5,043 nucleotides of DNA from positions 1-5,043 of the forward strand of contig CALMDF010000252.1 of assembly GCA_937864895.1 (NCBI GenBank). Direction: 5' to 3'. A model generated the notes under the pieces. The model saw only the letters and a program-made list of their open reading frames with translations. It searched no databases and was not told where the DNA came from. The DNA comes from an uncultured Holophagales bacterium (GTDB taxonomy: Bacteria; Acidobacteriota; Thermoanaerobaculia; UBA5066). A program made the translations under genes and the position numbers. The stretch's first letter is position 1. Each line of letters starts with the position of its first letter. Of this stretch, positions 1 through 5,043 are shown in pieces.

Positions 1-1234
1 CACGGATGTTCGGCCACGTGGCGTAGTCGGTCGTCGGGCCCGCGAGGAGGACGTTGGCGTTCGAGCCGAACGGCTTCGGGTCGAGATTGCCCGTGCTGTC
101 GTACAGCCGGAACGTGACGATCGGGTTCTGGCCGGGCGCCGTGTTCGTCACGGAGACGATCTCGGCCTTCAGCCCCTTGAGCTGCTTGGACTCGAGCGGG
201 AGGACGTGGGCGCCCTTGACGGACGCGTCGAACTCCTCGCCGCTGTCGGGGATGTGGCAGTTCGCGCAGGCGTCGTCGTTCGCCTGGGCCGGGTGGCCGA
301 CGCCGGCCGCGAAGTCGATGTCGGCGTGGCAGCCGCCGCAAGAGTTCGCGCCGGGCTTCGTCAGGTAGACGGTGCCCTGGGGCTGCTTCGAGTCGTGGCA
401 GGCCTCGCAGTTCTGGAGGTAGTACTGCGGGAAGGTGATCTCGCCGACGTCCTCGAGGTTCGAGGAGTGGATCCGGTGCCAGATCCCCATGTCGTATTCC
501 TGGAGGCTCCCCGCCATGTCGTTCTTGTTGTGGCAGAGGGCGCAGGTCTTCGCCTCGCGGTAGTTCGTGCCGTGGCCCACGATCGGGTCGTGACAGGCGT
601 TGCACTTCGCGGTCGTCGTGACGGCCCAGTTCGCCGCCGCGGCGTTCGTCGCCGGGACGAAGTCCTTGAAGACGTTGACGTAGTACGACTTGCCGAGGTA
701 GTCGACCATGTTCCGGTTGCCGGTGACCGCGAGCGTCATCGGCTTGTTCACGTCGAAGTTCGGCATCGCCACGTTGAACGTGTACTTGTACTTGCCGAGC
801 GTGATCTCTTCCCACTTGCCCGTGTTGTCGCGGGACGGCATGCCGTTCGACGTGATGAGGTTGTCGTAGTAGCCGGTGGCGGCGTCCCACACGGCCGGGA
901 TGAACCGGAGGGAGATGACGCCCGGCGTCTTCGCCCCGAGGCGGTCGAGGGGCATGTCGAACTGGTCGGTCATCGTCACTTCGACGATCGGCTTCTTGCC
1001 GGGCGCCATGTCGGTGACGGTTCCGATGATGACCTTGAGGCCGGGACGGATGAAGTCCATCTGGGCCTCGTCCAGGTAGAACTCCTTGTCTGCCGGGGTG
1101 TAGACGCTCACGGTCGTCGGGTCGACCGTGACCGCAGCTCGTCCGCCCGCTCTCGTTTCGGGCGGTACGGACGACGGGATCGCGAGCGTCCCCGCCGCCA
1201 GGACGAACATCAGTCCGCGCTGCAGAAGTGACAT
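1..1234 (-). CDS. OmcA/MtrC-family multiheme c-type cytochrome, N-terminal 411 residues (3' end outside window)
   Basis: Probable extracytoplasmic electron-transfer protein of the OmcA/MtrC decaheme family, which passes electrons to metals or other outside acceptors. Seen: a Sec-like signal (MSLLQR, then a hydrophobic stretch at about residues 7-20) with no lipobox Cys. A Cys-free, beta-rich region follows (about 35-205), then five CxxCH heme sites: CNACH 211-215, CALCH 231-235, CEACH 276-280, CGGCH 299-303 and CANCH 323-327. His221 (HG after heme 1), His253/His256 (WHRIH), His314 and His343 are candidate distal ligands. From residue 354 a second beta domain begins that resembles residues 65-90. 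This matches the known family order: beta domain I, pentaheme II, beta domain III, pentaheme IV. The rest of domain III and all of domain IV would lie beyond the left edge, so ten hemes in total is inferred. The ATG is fixed by the signal peptide and a strong AAGGAGG seven bases upstream. The gene is separated from the NRDE gene by a probable terminator, so it likely has its own promoter. Confidence 0.93.
   Translation of the reverse strand, partial: MSLLQRGLMFVLAAGTLAIPSSVPPETRAGGRAAVTVDPTTVSVYTPADKEFYLDEAQMDFIRPGLKVIIGTVTDMAPGKKPIVEVTMTDQFDMPLDRLGAKTPGVISLRFIPAVWDAATGYYDNLITSNGMPSRDNTGKWEEITLGKYKYTFNVAMPNFDVNKPMTLAVTGNRNMVDYLGKSYYVNVFKDFVPATNAAAANWAVTTTAKCNACHDPIVGHGTNYREAKTCALCHNKNDMAGSLQEYDMGIWHRIHSSNLEDVGEITFPQYYLQNCEACHDSKQPQGTVYLTKPGANSCGGCHADIDFAAGVGHPAQANDDACANCHIPDSGEEFDASVKGAHVLPLESKQLKGLKAEIVSVTNTAPGQNPIVTFRLYDSTGNLDPKPFGSNANVLLAGPTTDYATWPNIR
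98..175 (-). repeat. Domain repeat in the cytochrome, copy 2 (residues 354-379)
   Basis: Second copy of the beta-domain opening motif, 289 residues after the first and directly after the fifth heme site. It shows that the protein continues into a second beta domain and, by family analogy, a second heme cluster beyond the left edge. Confidence 0.75.
254..604 (-). other. Pentaheme region of the cytochrome (residues 211-327)
   Basis: Five CxxCH heme c attachment motifs in 117 residues, with spacings between motif starts of 20, 45, 23 and 24 residues. Each binds one heme covalently through two thioethers, with the motif His as proximal ligand. The first pair (CNACH...HG...CALCH) and the WHRIH segment are characteristic of the first heme cluster in OmcA/MtrC proteins. 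Confidence 0.92.
965..1042 (-). repeat. Domain repeat in the cytochrome, copy 1 (residues 65-90)
   Basis: Protein-level repeat. Residues 65-90 (starting GLKVII, containing VTDMAPGKKPIV) align without gaps to residues 354-379 (starting GLKAEI, containing VTNTAPGQNPIV), with 13 of 26 identical. It marks the start of beta domain I and fits the two-fold (beta domain plus pentaheme) construction of OmcA/MtrC proteins. Confidence 0.75.
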
Positions 1235-1241
1235 GGGATCT

Positions 1242-1248
1242 CCTCCTT
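1242..1248 (-). promoter_or_regulatory. Strong ribosome binding site of the cytochrome gene
   Basis: On the minus strand AAGGAGG (within GAAGGAGGAG) lies seven bases before the ATG at 1234. It is a near-perfect Shine-Dalgarno match and confirms the chosen start. The kinase, helical-protein and NRDE genes have no comparable site, so this gene is probably translated much more strongly. Confidence 0.85.
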
Positions 1249-1297
1249 CAAACCGTGTGTCGAGAAATGCTGTGTGTGACGCACATTGGGATCCAAC

Positions 1298-1325
1298 GAA
1301 TCCGGGCGGAATCGTAGGTGGAATC
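1298..1325. repeat. Three phased GAATC repeats upstream of the cytochrome gene
   Basis: GAATC begins at 1298, 1309 and 1321 on the plus strand (GATTC on the coding strand). The spacings of 11 and 12 bases place the copies at roughly one helical turn. They lie about 64-91 bases upstream of the cytochrome ATG, where an activator or repressor could bind. Function is inferred from position and phasing only; a chance occurrence of such a short word is possible. Confidence 0.3.
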
Positions 1326-1361
1326 CCGGCTTCCGGAGCCTGTAAATGGCCACTTCAGACC

Positions 1362-1393
1362 AAAATGATGCAGGCGCATCAGCCCTCTGAGGG
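1362..1393 (-). terminator. Probable intrinsic terminator after the NRDE gene (two tandem hairpins)
   Basis: Reading the minus strand after the NRDE stop, a short palindrome CCCTC-A-GAGGG (1393-1383) is followed by the hairpin TGATGC-GCCT-GCATCA (1381-1366). That hairpin has a six-pair stem, a four-base loop and an immediate TTTT (1365-1362). It lies about 40 bases after the stop codon. The stem is short and the T-run only four bases, so termination may be partial. It would separate the kinase-helical protein-NRDE transcript from the cytochrome gene. Confidence 0.5.
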
Positions 1394-1422
1394 ACCGGTT
1401 TCAGGCGTCTTGAAGCCCCATC

Positions 1423-2229
1423 TCAGGACCGCCCGTCCGGGCCCCCTCCGGGCCGGTCCCAGCCCGGGAGATCGAGGTCGAAACGGGAGGTTCCCGTCTC
1501 GCGGAAGGCTCCGTCGAAGCGCCTCTCGAGAAGCGAGGCGCCCCCTCCGCGCGAGACGAGGAGAAGGGTCGATCCGCGGGTCCCGTACCCGGGCGAGACG
1601 ACGAACGGCGGCGAGAGGAGGCGCTCGGCGGGGAGGCCGACGCCCGTGGCGGGGAGGTCCCCGTCGGGAACGGGCTCGCGGTCGCCGAGGAGCGCGAAGA
1701 GCTCTTCCGGGTCGATCCTCGTTCCCCGCTCGAGGATCTCCGCGAGCCTCGCCGCCGACCGTGTGGTCTTCGGCCAGGGCGTGTCGAGGAGCGCGTTCGA
1801 GACGGCGTGGACGCCGGCTCCGACCTCCCGCGGGCGGGAGACCGCGTTCGAATGCCAGGCGAGGCGACCTCCGGCTCCCGCGAGGAGGTTGTAAGGGTTT
1901 CGGCGCACGGGCTCCGCGGCGACCCCGGCGAGGTGCTCGACGGGCCCGTCACGGCCCAGGAGAAACCGGACGACGAGGTCGCCCCGCGAGGGGGCCCCGG
2001 GGTCGTGGCGCAGGGGATCGCGGATGTTCGTCAGGGCCGCGAACCGCCCGGACCGCGTGACCCCGAGCCAGGTCCCGCCCGCCCGGAGGTCGCGGCCCGC
2101 GAGGAACCCCGGGGCTTCGGGCCAGAACCGCGCCGGCTCCGAGGGCCGGTCGAGGAACTCGTCCCTGTTCGCCGCGACGACGAGCGGGTAGAGCGGGTGG
2201 GCATGGAGCCCCAAAACGACGAGGCACAC
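1423..2229 (-). CDS. NRDE/TANGO2-family protein (candidate heme-trafficking protein)
   Basis: A 268-residue protein of the NRDE (TANGO2, formerly DUF833) family, of normal family length. Seen: N-terminal MCLVV with the conserved Cys2, NRDE at 21-24, RPSEPARFW at 28-36, GGTWLG at 51-56, ALTN at 65-68, SRGDLV at 81-86, NPYNLL at 111-116, a VSN/PWPK region at 143-154, and YGTRGST near 215-221. The start is GTG at 2229-2227. Although no Shine-Dalgarno is visible, it is fixed by the family's invariant Met-Cys N-terminus. The upstream gene stops only 12 bases before it, so translation is probably coupled. No signal peptide is visible, so it is likely cytoplasmic. Family members in animals and in Shewanella have been reported to move heme and, in the bacterium, to support cytochrome c biogenesis. 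With a multiheme cytochrome gene next downstream, that role is plausible here, but it is inference. No catalytic reaction is established for the family. Confidence 0.9.
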   Translation of the reverse strand: MCLVVLGLHAHPLYPLVVAANRDEFLDRPSEPARFWPEAPGFLAGRDLRAGGTWLGVTRSGRFAALTNIRDPLRHDPGAPSRGDLVVRFLLGRDGPVEHLAGVAAEPVRRNPYNLLAGAGGRLAWHSNAVSRPREVGAGVHAVSNALLDTPWPKTTRSAARLAEILERGTRIDPEELFALLGDREPVPDGDLPATGVGLPAERLLSPPFVVSPGYGTRGSTLLLVSRGGGASLLERRFDGAFRETGTSRFDLDLPGWDRPGGGPDGRS

Positions 2230-2241
2230 GCCGGCGCGGGC

Positions 2242-3159
2242 TCAGGCGCCGCCGAGGTACGGCACGGCCCAGGCGAACTCCGCGCCGAACTCCCTCCCGG
2301 CCGCTTCGAGGAGCCCCGCCTCCCAGCGTTCCAGGCGGCGCTCTCCCTCCGCGGAGGCGGAGCGGATGCAGCGCCGGAGGGCGATCTCCAGGAGCATCTG
2401 GTCGGTGCGCGAGAGGGGCCGCTGGAGCGCGTCGACGAGGGTGTGCATCGCGGCGGCGACGCTTCGGGGCGCGGACCGGCGGGCCGCCACGAGGAGGAGG
2501 ATGTAGGGCTGCCGGAGGTCCTCGGTCTGCTCGAGCTGGGGCGCGCCCTTCAGGAGAACGGCCTCCTCCTCCTCGAGGAGCGACCAGGCCTCGAGCGCGC
2601 GGCGGTTCTCGTCCTGCCACGCGTCGCGCGCCTGGGCCACCTCGGCCTCGGCCATCGCCAGGAGCTCCGCCACGCCGGGCCGGGAGTCCTCCGCGGCGTC
2701 GAGGCCCACGCGCTCCTCGGCGATCCGCTGCTCCGTGGCGGCGACGTGCCGCTCCTCGGCGCGGAGCTTCATGAGCCTGTGCGCGAGGAGGGTCCACCTC
2801 TCCTGGAGGGCCTTCTTGCGGAGGAGGTGCTCGCGCCCCCGCCGCATGTGGACCCGGAGCGCCACGGTGGCCATGACGAGCTGCTCGAGCGTGAAGAGGG
2901 AGGCGAGCTGCCGCGCGGCGACGTCCACGGCGTGGTACGAGTCGTCGTGGTAGAGGCCGCCCCTCTGCACGATGCGGGGGGCGAGCTCGATCCGGGCCCT
3001 GTCCGTGCGGAGCCCGTCGATCGCGATCGGGCGGCTGATGAGGTGCCGGCCCGAGTCCGTCGGGTCCCAGTAGCCCGGCCGTCGCCCCGCGACTCGCGTC
3101 ACCGCCGAAGAGCCCTCCGGCGCCCCAACGCGGTTCGCGGGCTCCTCGTCGCGCGGCAT
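2242..3159 (-). CDS. Uncharacterised alpha-helical protein, possible coiled coil
   Basis: A 305-residue protein whose family I do not recognise. Residues 1-30 look disordered. Residues 30-75 are mixed (YWDPTDSGRHLISRP, then GGLYHDDSYHAVD). Residues 76-205 are almost continuously helical and rich in Arg, Glu, Ala and Leu, with an acidic run LLEEEEA near 194-200, consistent with a coiled coil. Residues 215-300 are again helical and end in FAWAVPYLGGA. There is no signal peptide or convincing membrane segment and only one Cys (264), so it is probably cytoplasmic. It lies 52 bases after the kinase gene and 12 bases before the NRDE start, so the three are probably co-transcribed. A role as partner or substrate of the kinase is possible but rests on position alone. 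The start is uncertain: the ATG has no clear Shine-Dalgarno. Coding status rests on the protein-like composition and tight gene packing on this strand. Confidence 0.75.
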   Translation of the reverse strand: MPRDEEPANRVGAPEGSSAVTRVAGRRPGYWDPTDSGRHLISRPIAIDGLRTDRARIELAPRIVQRGGLYHDDSYHAVDVAARQLASLFTLEQLVMATVALRVHMRRGREHLLRKKALQERWTLLAHRLMKLRAEERHVAATEQRIAEERVGLDAAEDSRPGVAELLAMAEAEVAQARDAWQDENRRALEAWSLLEEEEAVLLKGAPQLEQTEDLRQPYILLLVAARRSAPRSVAAAMHTLVDALQRPLSRTDQMLLEIALRRCIRSASAEGERRLERWEAGLLEAAGREFGAEFAWAVPYLGGA

Positions 3160-3211
3160 CGGCCCATGATCGGGAGCCGGACCCGGTCTTGTAAAGCGGA
3201 AAGGCGCCCCT

Positions 3212-4687
3212 TCAGACGATCGGGCGATCGGCGACGGGCCCCGCCGCCGGCCACCCCGGCAGCGCGAAGCCCCGGTGCCGGAGGAGCTGGCCCACCCGGT
3301 CCCTGAGGTTCGCGCGGTCCAGCGGCTTGAGGAGGACCTCGTTGGCTCCCGACTGGATCCCGAAGGCGTAATGGCTTCGCTCGAGCCGGTCGGCGGCGAG
3401 GACGACCCGGAGTCCCGCGAGGTTCTGCTGCGACTTGATCACCCGGGTGACGTCGAAGCCGTCCATCCCCGGGAGCGAGACGTCCATCACGACGAGGTCG
3501 GCCGGCTCCCTCACGAGCGACTCGAGCGCCTCCGGCCCGCTTCCGGCCTCGAGGATCCGGCAGGCGCAGCCCTCGAACGCCACCTTCCACGCGGCGCGGT
3601 CGGCCCGGGCGGCCGAGACGAGCAGGAGGGTCGGAGGACGCGACGGAGCAGCGGGCGCGGCCGCCTTCGGCACGACCGTAACCGGCTCCTGCCGGGGCAC
3701 CGGCCGGGACGCGACGTCGGACGGGCTCTGGACGCGCGGGAGCGCCGGAGGGGGCGGGAGGATGACCGATCCCAGGGCCGACTCGAGCTGCGCCATGAGC
3801 TCGTCCTCACCGGCCGGCCGGCGGAGCGACCCCTCGCGAGGGGTCGGCACGGGCTCGACTCCCGTGAGCTCCGCCTCGAGGTCCGCCGCGGTGGAGTACC
3901 TCTTCGCCGGGTCCTTTCGGAGCGCCTTCATCACGACGGCGCGAAGACCCGGGGAAACGTCCGGGTACATCGAGAGGAGGTCGGGGACCTGGTCGTTGAT
4001 CTGCTTCATCGCCACGGCGATCGGGCTGTCGCCCGTGAACGGGAGCTGGCCCGTGAGGGCCTCGAAGGCGATGATGCCGATCGAGTAGATGTCGGTGCGG
4101 GCGTCGACGGCCTTGCCGGACGCCTGCTCGGGCGACATGTACTGCGGCGTACCGAGGATGATCGTGTCGAGCGTGAAGCCGGCGCCGAGGTTCCAGCGGG
4201 CGAGCCCGAAGTCGACGATGGCGACGGCGCCGTTCGCGTCGACGATGACGTTCTGGCTCTTCAGGTCGCGGTGGACGATGCCGAGCTCGTGGATCGCCGA
4301 GCAGCCCCGCGCGATCTGGCGGAGGATCGGGACCGCGACCGCCGGCCGGATCCGTCCCTCGTCGCGGATGAGGGTCCAGAGGTCCTTCCCCGGGACGAAC
4401 TCCATCGTGATGTAGGGATAGGGCCCGCTGAGCCCGAAGTCGTACATGCGGGCGACGTTCGGGTGCTTGATCTTCCGGTTCAGGTTGATCTCGCGCTTGA
4501 AGCGGGCGAGGACCGCCTCGTCGTCTTTCGCGATGTCGGGAGAGAGGACCTTGATGGCGACGATCTCGTCCAGCTCGAGGTCGCGGGCCTTGTAGACGAC
4601 TCCCACTCCCCCCTGCCCGAGCGTCTCGACGTACTCGTAGCGGGGGACGCCGTCGAAGAATTCCTGGCGGAGGATCTCGGCCCTCAT
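3212..4687 (-). CDS. Ser/Thr protein kinase with C-terminal receiver domain
   Basis: A 491-residue soluble signalling protein. The Hanks-type kinase domain spans about 17-275 with all key elements: glycine loop GQGGVG 24-29, ATP-binding Lys46, helix-C Glu66, catalytic HRDLKSQN 139-146 (Asp141), DFG 159-161, activation-loop Thr residues 172, 175 and 180, SPE 185-187, and Asp199 in the DIYSIG segment. It should therefore be an active RD kinase. A Pro/Ala-rich linker (about 276-352, with PPPP at 311-314) leads to a receiver-like domain (about 353-471). This keeps the phospho-acceptor Asp402 (in VVMDVSLPGMDG) and Lys454 (LLKP). The acidic pair normally found after the first strand is replaced by Ser358-Ala359, and the conserved Thr/Ser after strand four by Ala431, so phosphotransfer is doubtful. 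There is no membrane segment or PASTA repeat, unlike PknB-type kinases, so it acts in the cytoplasm. It is the first gene of the likely three-gene operon. Targets are unknown. Confidence 0.95.
   Translation of the reverse strand: MRAEILRQEFFDGVPRYEYVETLGQGGVGVVYKARDLELDEIVAIKVLSPDIAKDDEAVLARFKREINLNRKIKHPNVARMYDFGLSGPYPYITMEFVPGKDLWTLIRDEGRIRPAVAVPILRQIARGCSAIHELGIVHRDLKSQNVIVDANGAVAIVDFGLARWNLGAGFTLDTIILGTPQYMSPEQASGKAVDARTDIYSIGIIAFEALTGQLPFTGDSPIAVAMKQINDQVPDLLSMYPDVSPGLRAVVMKALRKDPAKRYSTAADLEAELTGVEPVPTPREGSLRRPAGEDELMAQLESALGSVILPPPPALPRVQSPSDVASRPVPRQEPVTVVPKAAAPAAPSRPPTLLLVSAARADRAAWKVAFEGCACRILEAGSGPEALESLVREPADLVVMDVSLPGMDGFDVTRVIKSQQNLAGLRVVLAADRLERSHYAFGIQSGANEVLLKPLDRANLRDRVGQLLRHRGFALPGWPAAGPVADRPIV
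3275..3631 (-). other. Receiver-like domain of the kinase fusion (residues 353-471)
   Basis: A response-regulator fold inferred from the pattern of strand TLLLV (353-357), DLVVMD (397-402), PGMDGFDV (406-413), RVVLAAD (427-433), GANEVLLKP (447-455) and a closing helix. Asp402 and Lys454 are in the expected places. The Mg-binding acidic pair and the switch Thr/Ser are absent, so it may work as a phosphorylation-independent interaction module. Confidence 0.8.
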
Positions 4688-4746
4688 CTGGCGCGTCTCG
4701 CAACCCGAGGATAGTGGGAATCGGCCGCGGGATCGACGAGGAACCC

Positions 4747-4761
4747 GGCGCGGGACGCGCC
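4747..4761. other. GC-rich hairpin between fabF and the kinase gene
   Basis: GGCGCG, a three-base loop and CGCGCC form a perfect six-pair stem 20 bases after the fabF stop. No T-run follows on the minus strand (the next bases are GGGTTCC), so it is not a classical intrinsic terminator. It could stabilise the fabF transcript end or assist factor-dependent termination. Stems of this kind also arise by chance in DNA this GC-rich. Confidence 0.3.
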
Positions 4762-4781
4762 GCTGCCGCCGTCGCCGGCCG

Positions 4782-5043
4782 TCAGACGGCCCTCATCACC
4801 AGGCAGGCGTTCGTCCCCCCGAACCCGAAGGAGTTCGACAGGGCCGCGCGGAGGGCGACCTGGCGGGCCGTGTTCGGCGTGTAATCGAGGTCGCACTCCG
4901 GGTCCGGGGTCGTGTAGTTGATCGTCGGGGGAATGACCCCGTGACGCAGCGCGAGGGCGAGGACGCCCGCCTCGTAGCCGCCGGCGGCTCCGAGGAGGTG
5001 CCCCGTCATCGACTTCGTCGAGGAGACCGGGACCCCCCGCGCC
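4782..5043 (-). CDS. fabF: 3-oxoacyl-ACP synthase II (FabF/KAS II), C-terminal 86 residues (5' end outside window)
   Basis: End of a condensing enzyme that elongates acyl-ACP with malonyl-ACP in type II fatty acid synthesis in the cytoplasm. Seen: [16 protein letters not shown], which carries the active-site Lys and the second catalytic His (equivalents of E. coli FabF Lys335 and His340). Next come a helical stretch, [20 protein letters not shown], and the closing [14 protein letters not shown] with the gating Phe. The nucleophilic Cys and the first catalytic His lie upstream, outside the window. Order and spacing match single-domain FabF, and the protein ends just after the last strand, so a modular polyketide synthase is unlikely though a FabF-like paralogue cannot be excluded. 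A 94-base gap separates it from the kinase gene, and no functional link is apparent. Confidence 0.93.
   Translation of the reverse strand, partial: ARGVPVSSTKSMTGHLLGAAGGYEAGVLALALRHGVIPPTINYTTPDPECDLDYTPNTARQVALRAALSNSFGFGGTNACLVMRAV

Noticed and set aside
206..1231. 341-residue open frame on the plus strand opposite the cytochrome gene
   Set aside because: Its translation is low-complexity Arg/Val/Asp/Gly-rich, and it lies fully antisense to a gene with five CxxCH motifs, a signal peptide and a strong ribosome binding site. It is a high-GC artefact.
1311..1316. TACGAT on the minus strand as a -10 element for the cytochrome gene
   Set aside because: It matches only four of six consensus positions and has no recognisable -35 partner. 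The gap probably holds a promoter, but I cannot place it.
1328..1340. Small palindrome GGCT-TCCGG-AGCC upstream of the cytochrome gene
   Set aside because: The stem is only four pairs and cannot be told apart from chance in this composition.
1128..2060. 310-residue open frame on the plus strand spanning the cytochrome-NRDE gap
   Set aside because: The translation is mostly Arg, Gly, Ala and Pro with no motif, and it runs across the probable terminator and the antisense of the NRDE gene.
1807..3306. 499-residue open frame on the plus strand
   Set aside because: It is antisense to the NRDE gene and the helical protein, has repetitive Glu/Pro/Gly/Arg composition, and spans several gene boundaries on the other strand.
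4708..4713. TATCCT on the minus strand as a -10 element for the kinase gene
   Set aside because: No acceptable -35 hexamer lies 16-18 bases upstream, and the leader would be only about a dozen bases. The match is too weak to list.
3275..4714. 479-residue open frame on the plus strand
   Set aside because: It mirrors the kinase gene, is made mostly of Arg, Asp, Glu and Val, and shows no domain. The kinase on the opposite strand is certain.

Overview
The window is about two-thirds GC or more and carries five genes, all on the minus strand, so transcription runs from right to left. Two genes are cut by the window edges. In order of transcription they are: the C-terminal end of a FabF-type 3-oxoacyl-ACP synthase (right edge), a soluble Ser/Thr protein kinase fused to a C-terminal response-regulator receiver domain, an unrecognised alpha-helical protein, an NRDE/TANGO2-family protein, and the N-terminal 411 residues of an OmcA/MtrC-type multiheme cytochrome c (left edge).

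The organism looks like a high-GC Gram-negative bacterium capable of anaerobic or metal-type respiration. The cytochrome has a Sec signal and family features of outer-surface decaheme cytochromes, and a Hanks-type kinase lies nearby. This mix is common in Acidobacteriota (Holophagae and Thermoanaerobaculia-like groups) and in some Desulfobacterota or Myxococcota. That placement is inference; no marker gene in the window settles it.

Layout: fabF ends at 4782. A 94-base gap with a GC-rich hairpin separates it from the kinase gene (4687-3212). After 52 bases comes the helical protein (3159-2242), and after another 12 bases the NRDE gene (2229-1423), which begins with GTG. These three probably form one transcript. 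Directly after the NRDE stop are two tandem hairpins, the second followed by TTTT on the transcribed strand, which looks like the operon's terminator. The cytochrome gene follows after a relatively AT-rich 188-base gap. It has the only strong Shine-Dalgarno sequence in the window and is probably transcribed from its own promoter.

The most interesting points are three. An NRDE/TANGO2 homologue, a family reported to traffic heme for cytochrome c maturation, lies next to a multiheme cytochrome gene. The kinase-receiver fusion keeps the phospho-acceptor Asp but lacks the usual acidic pair. The uncharacterised helical protein sits between them in the apparent operon. No tRNA, rRNA, CRISPR array, insertion sequence or other mobile element is visible. 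The many long open frames on the plus strand are antisense artefacts of high GC.
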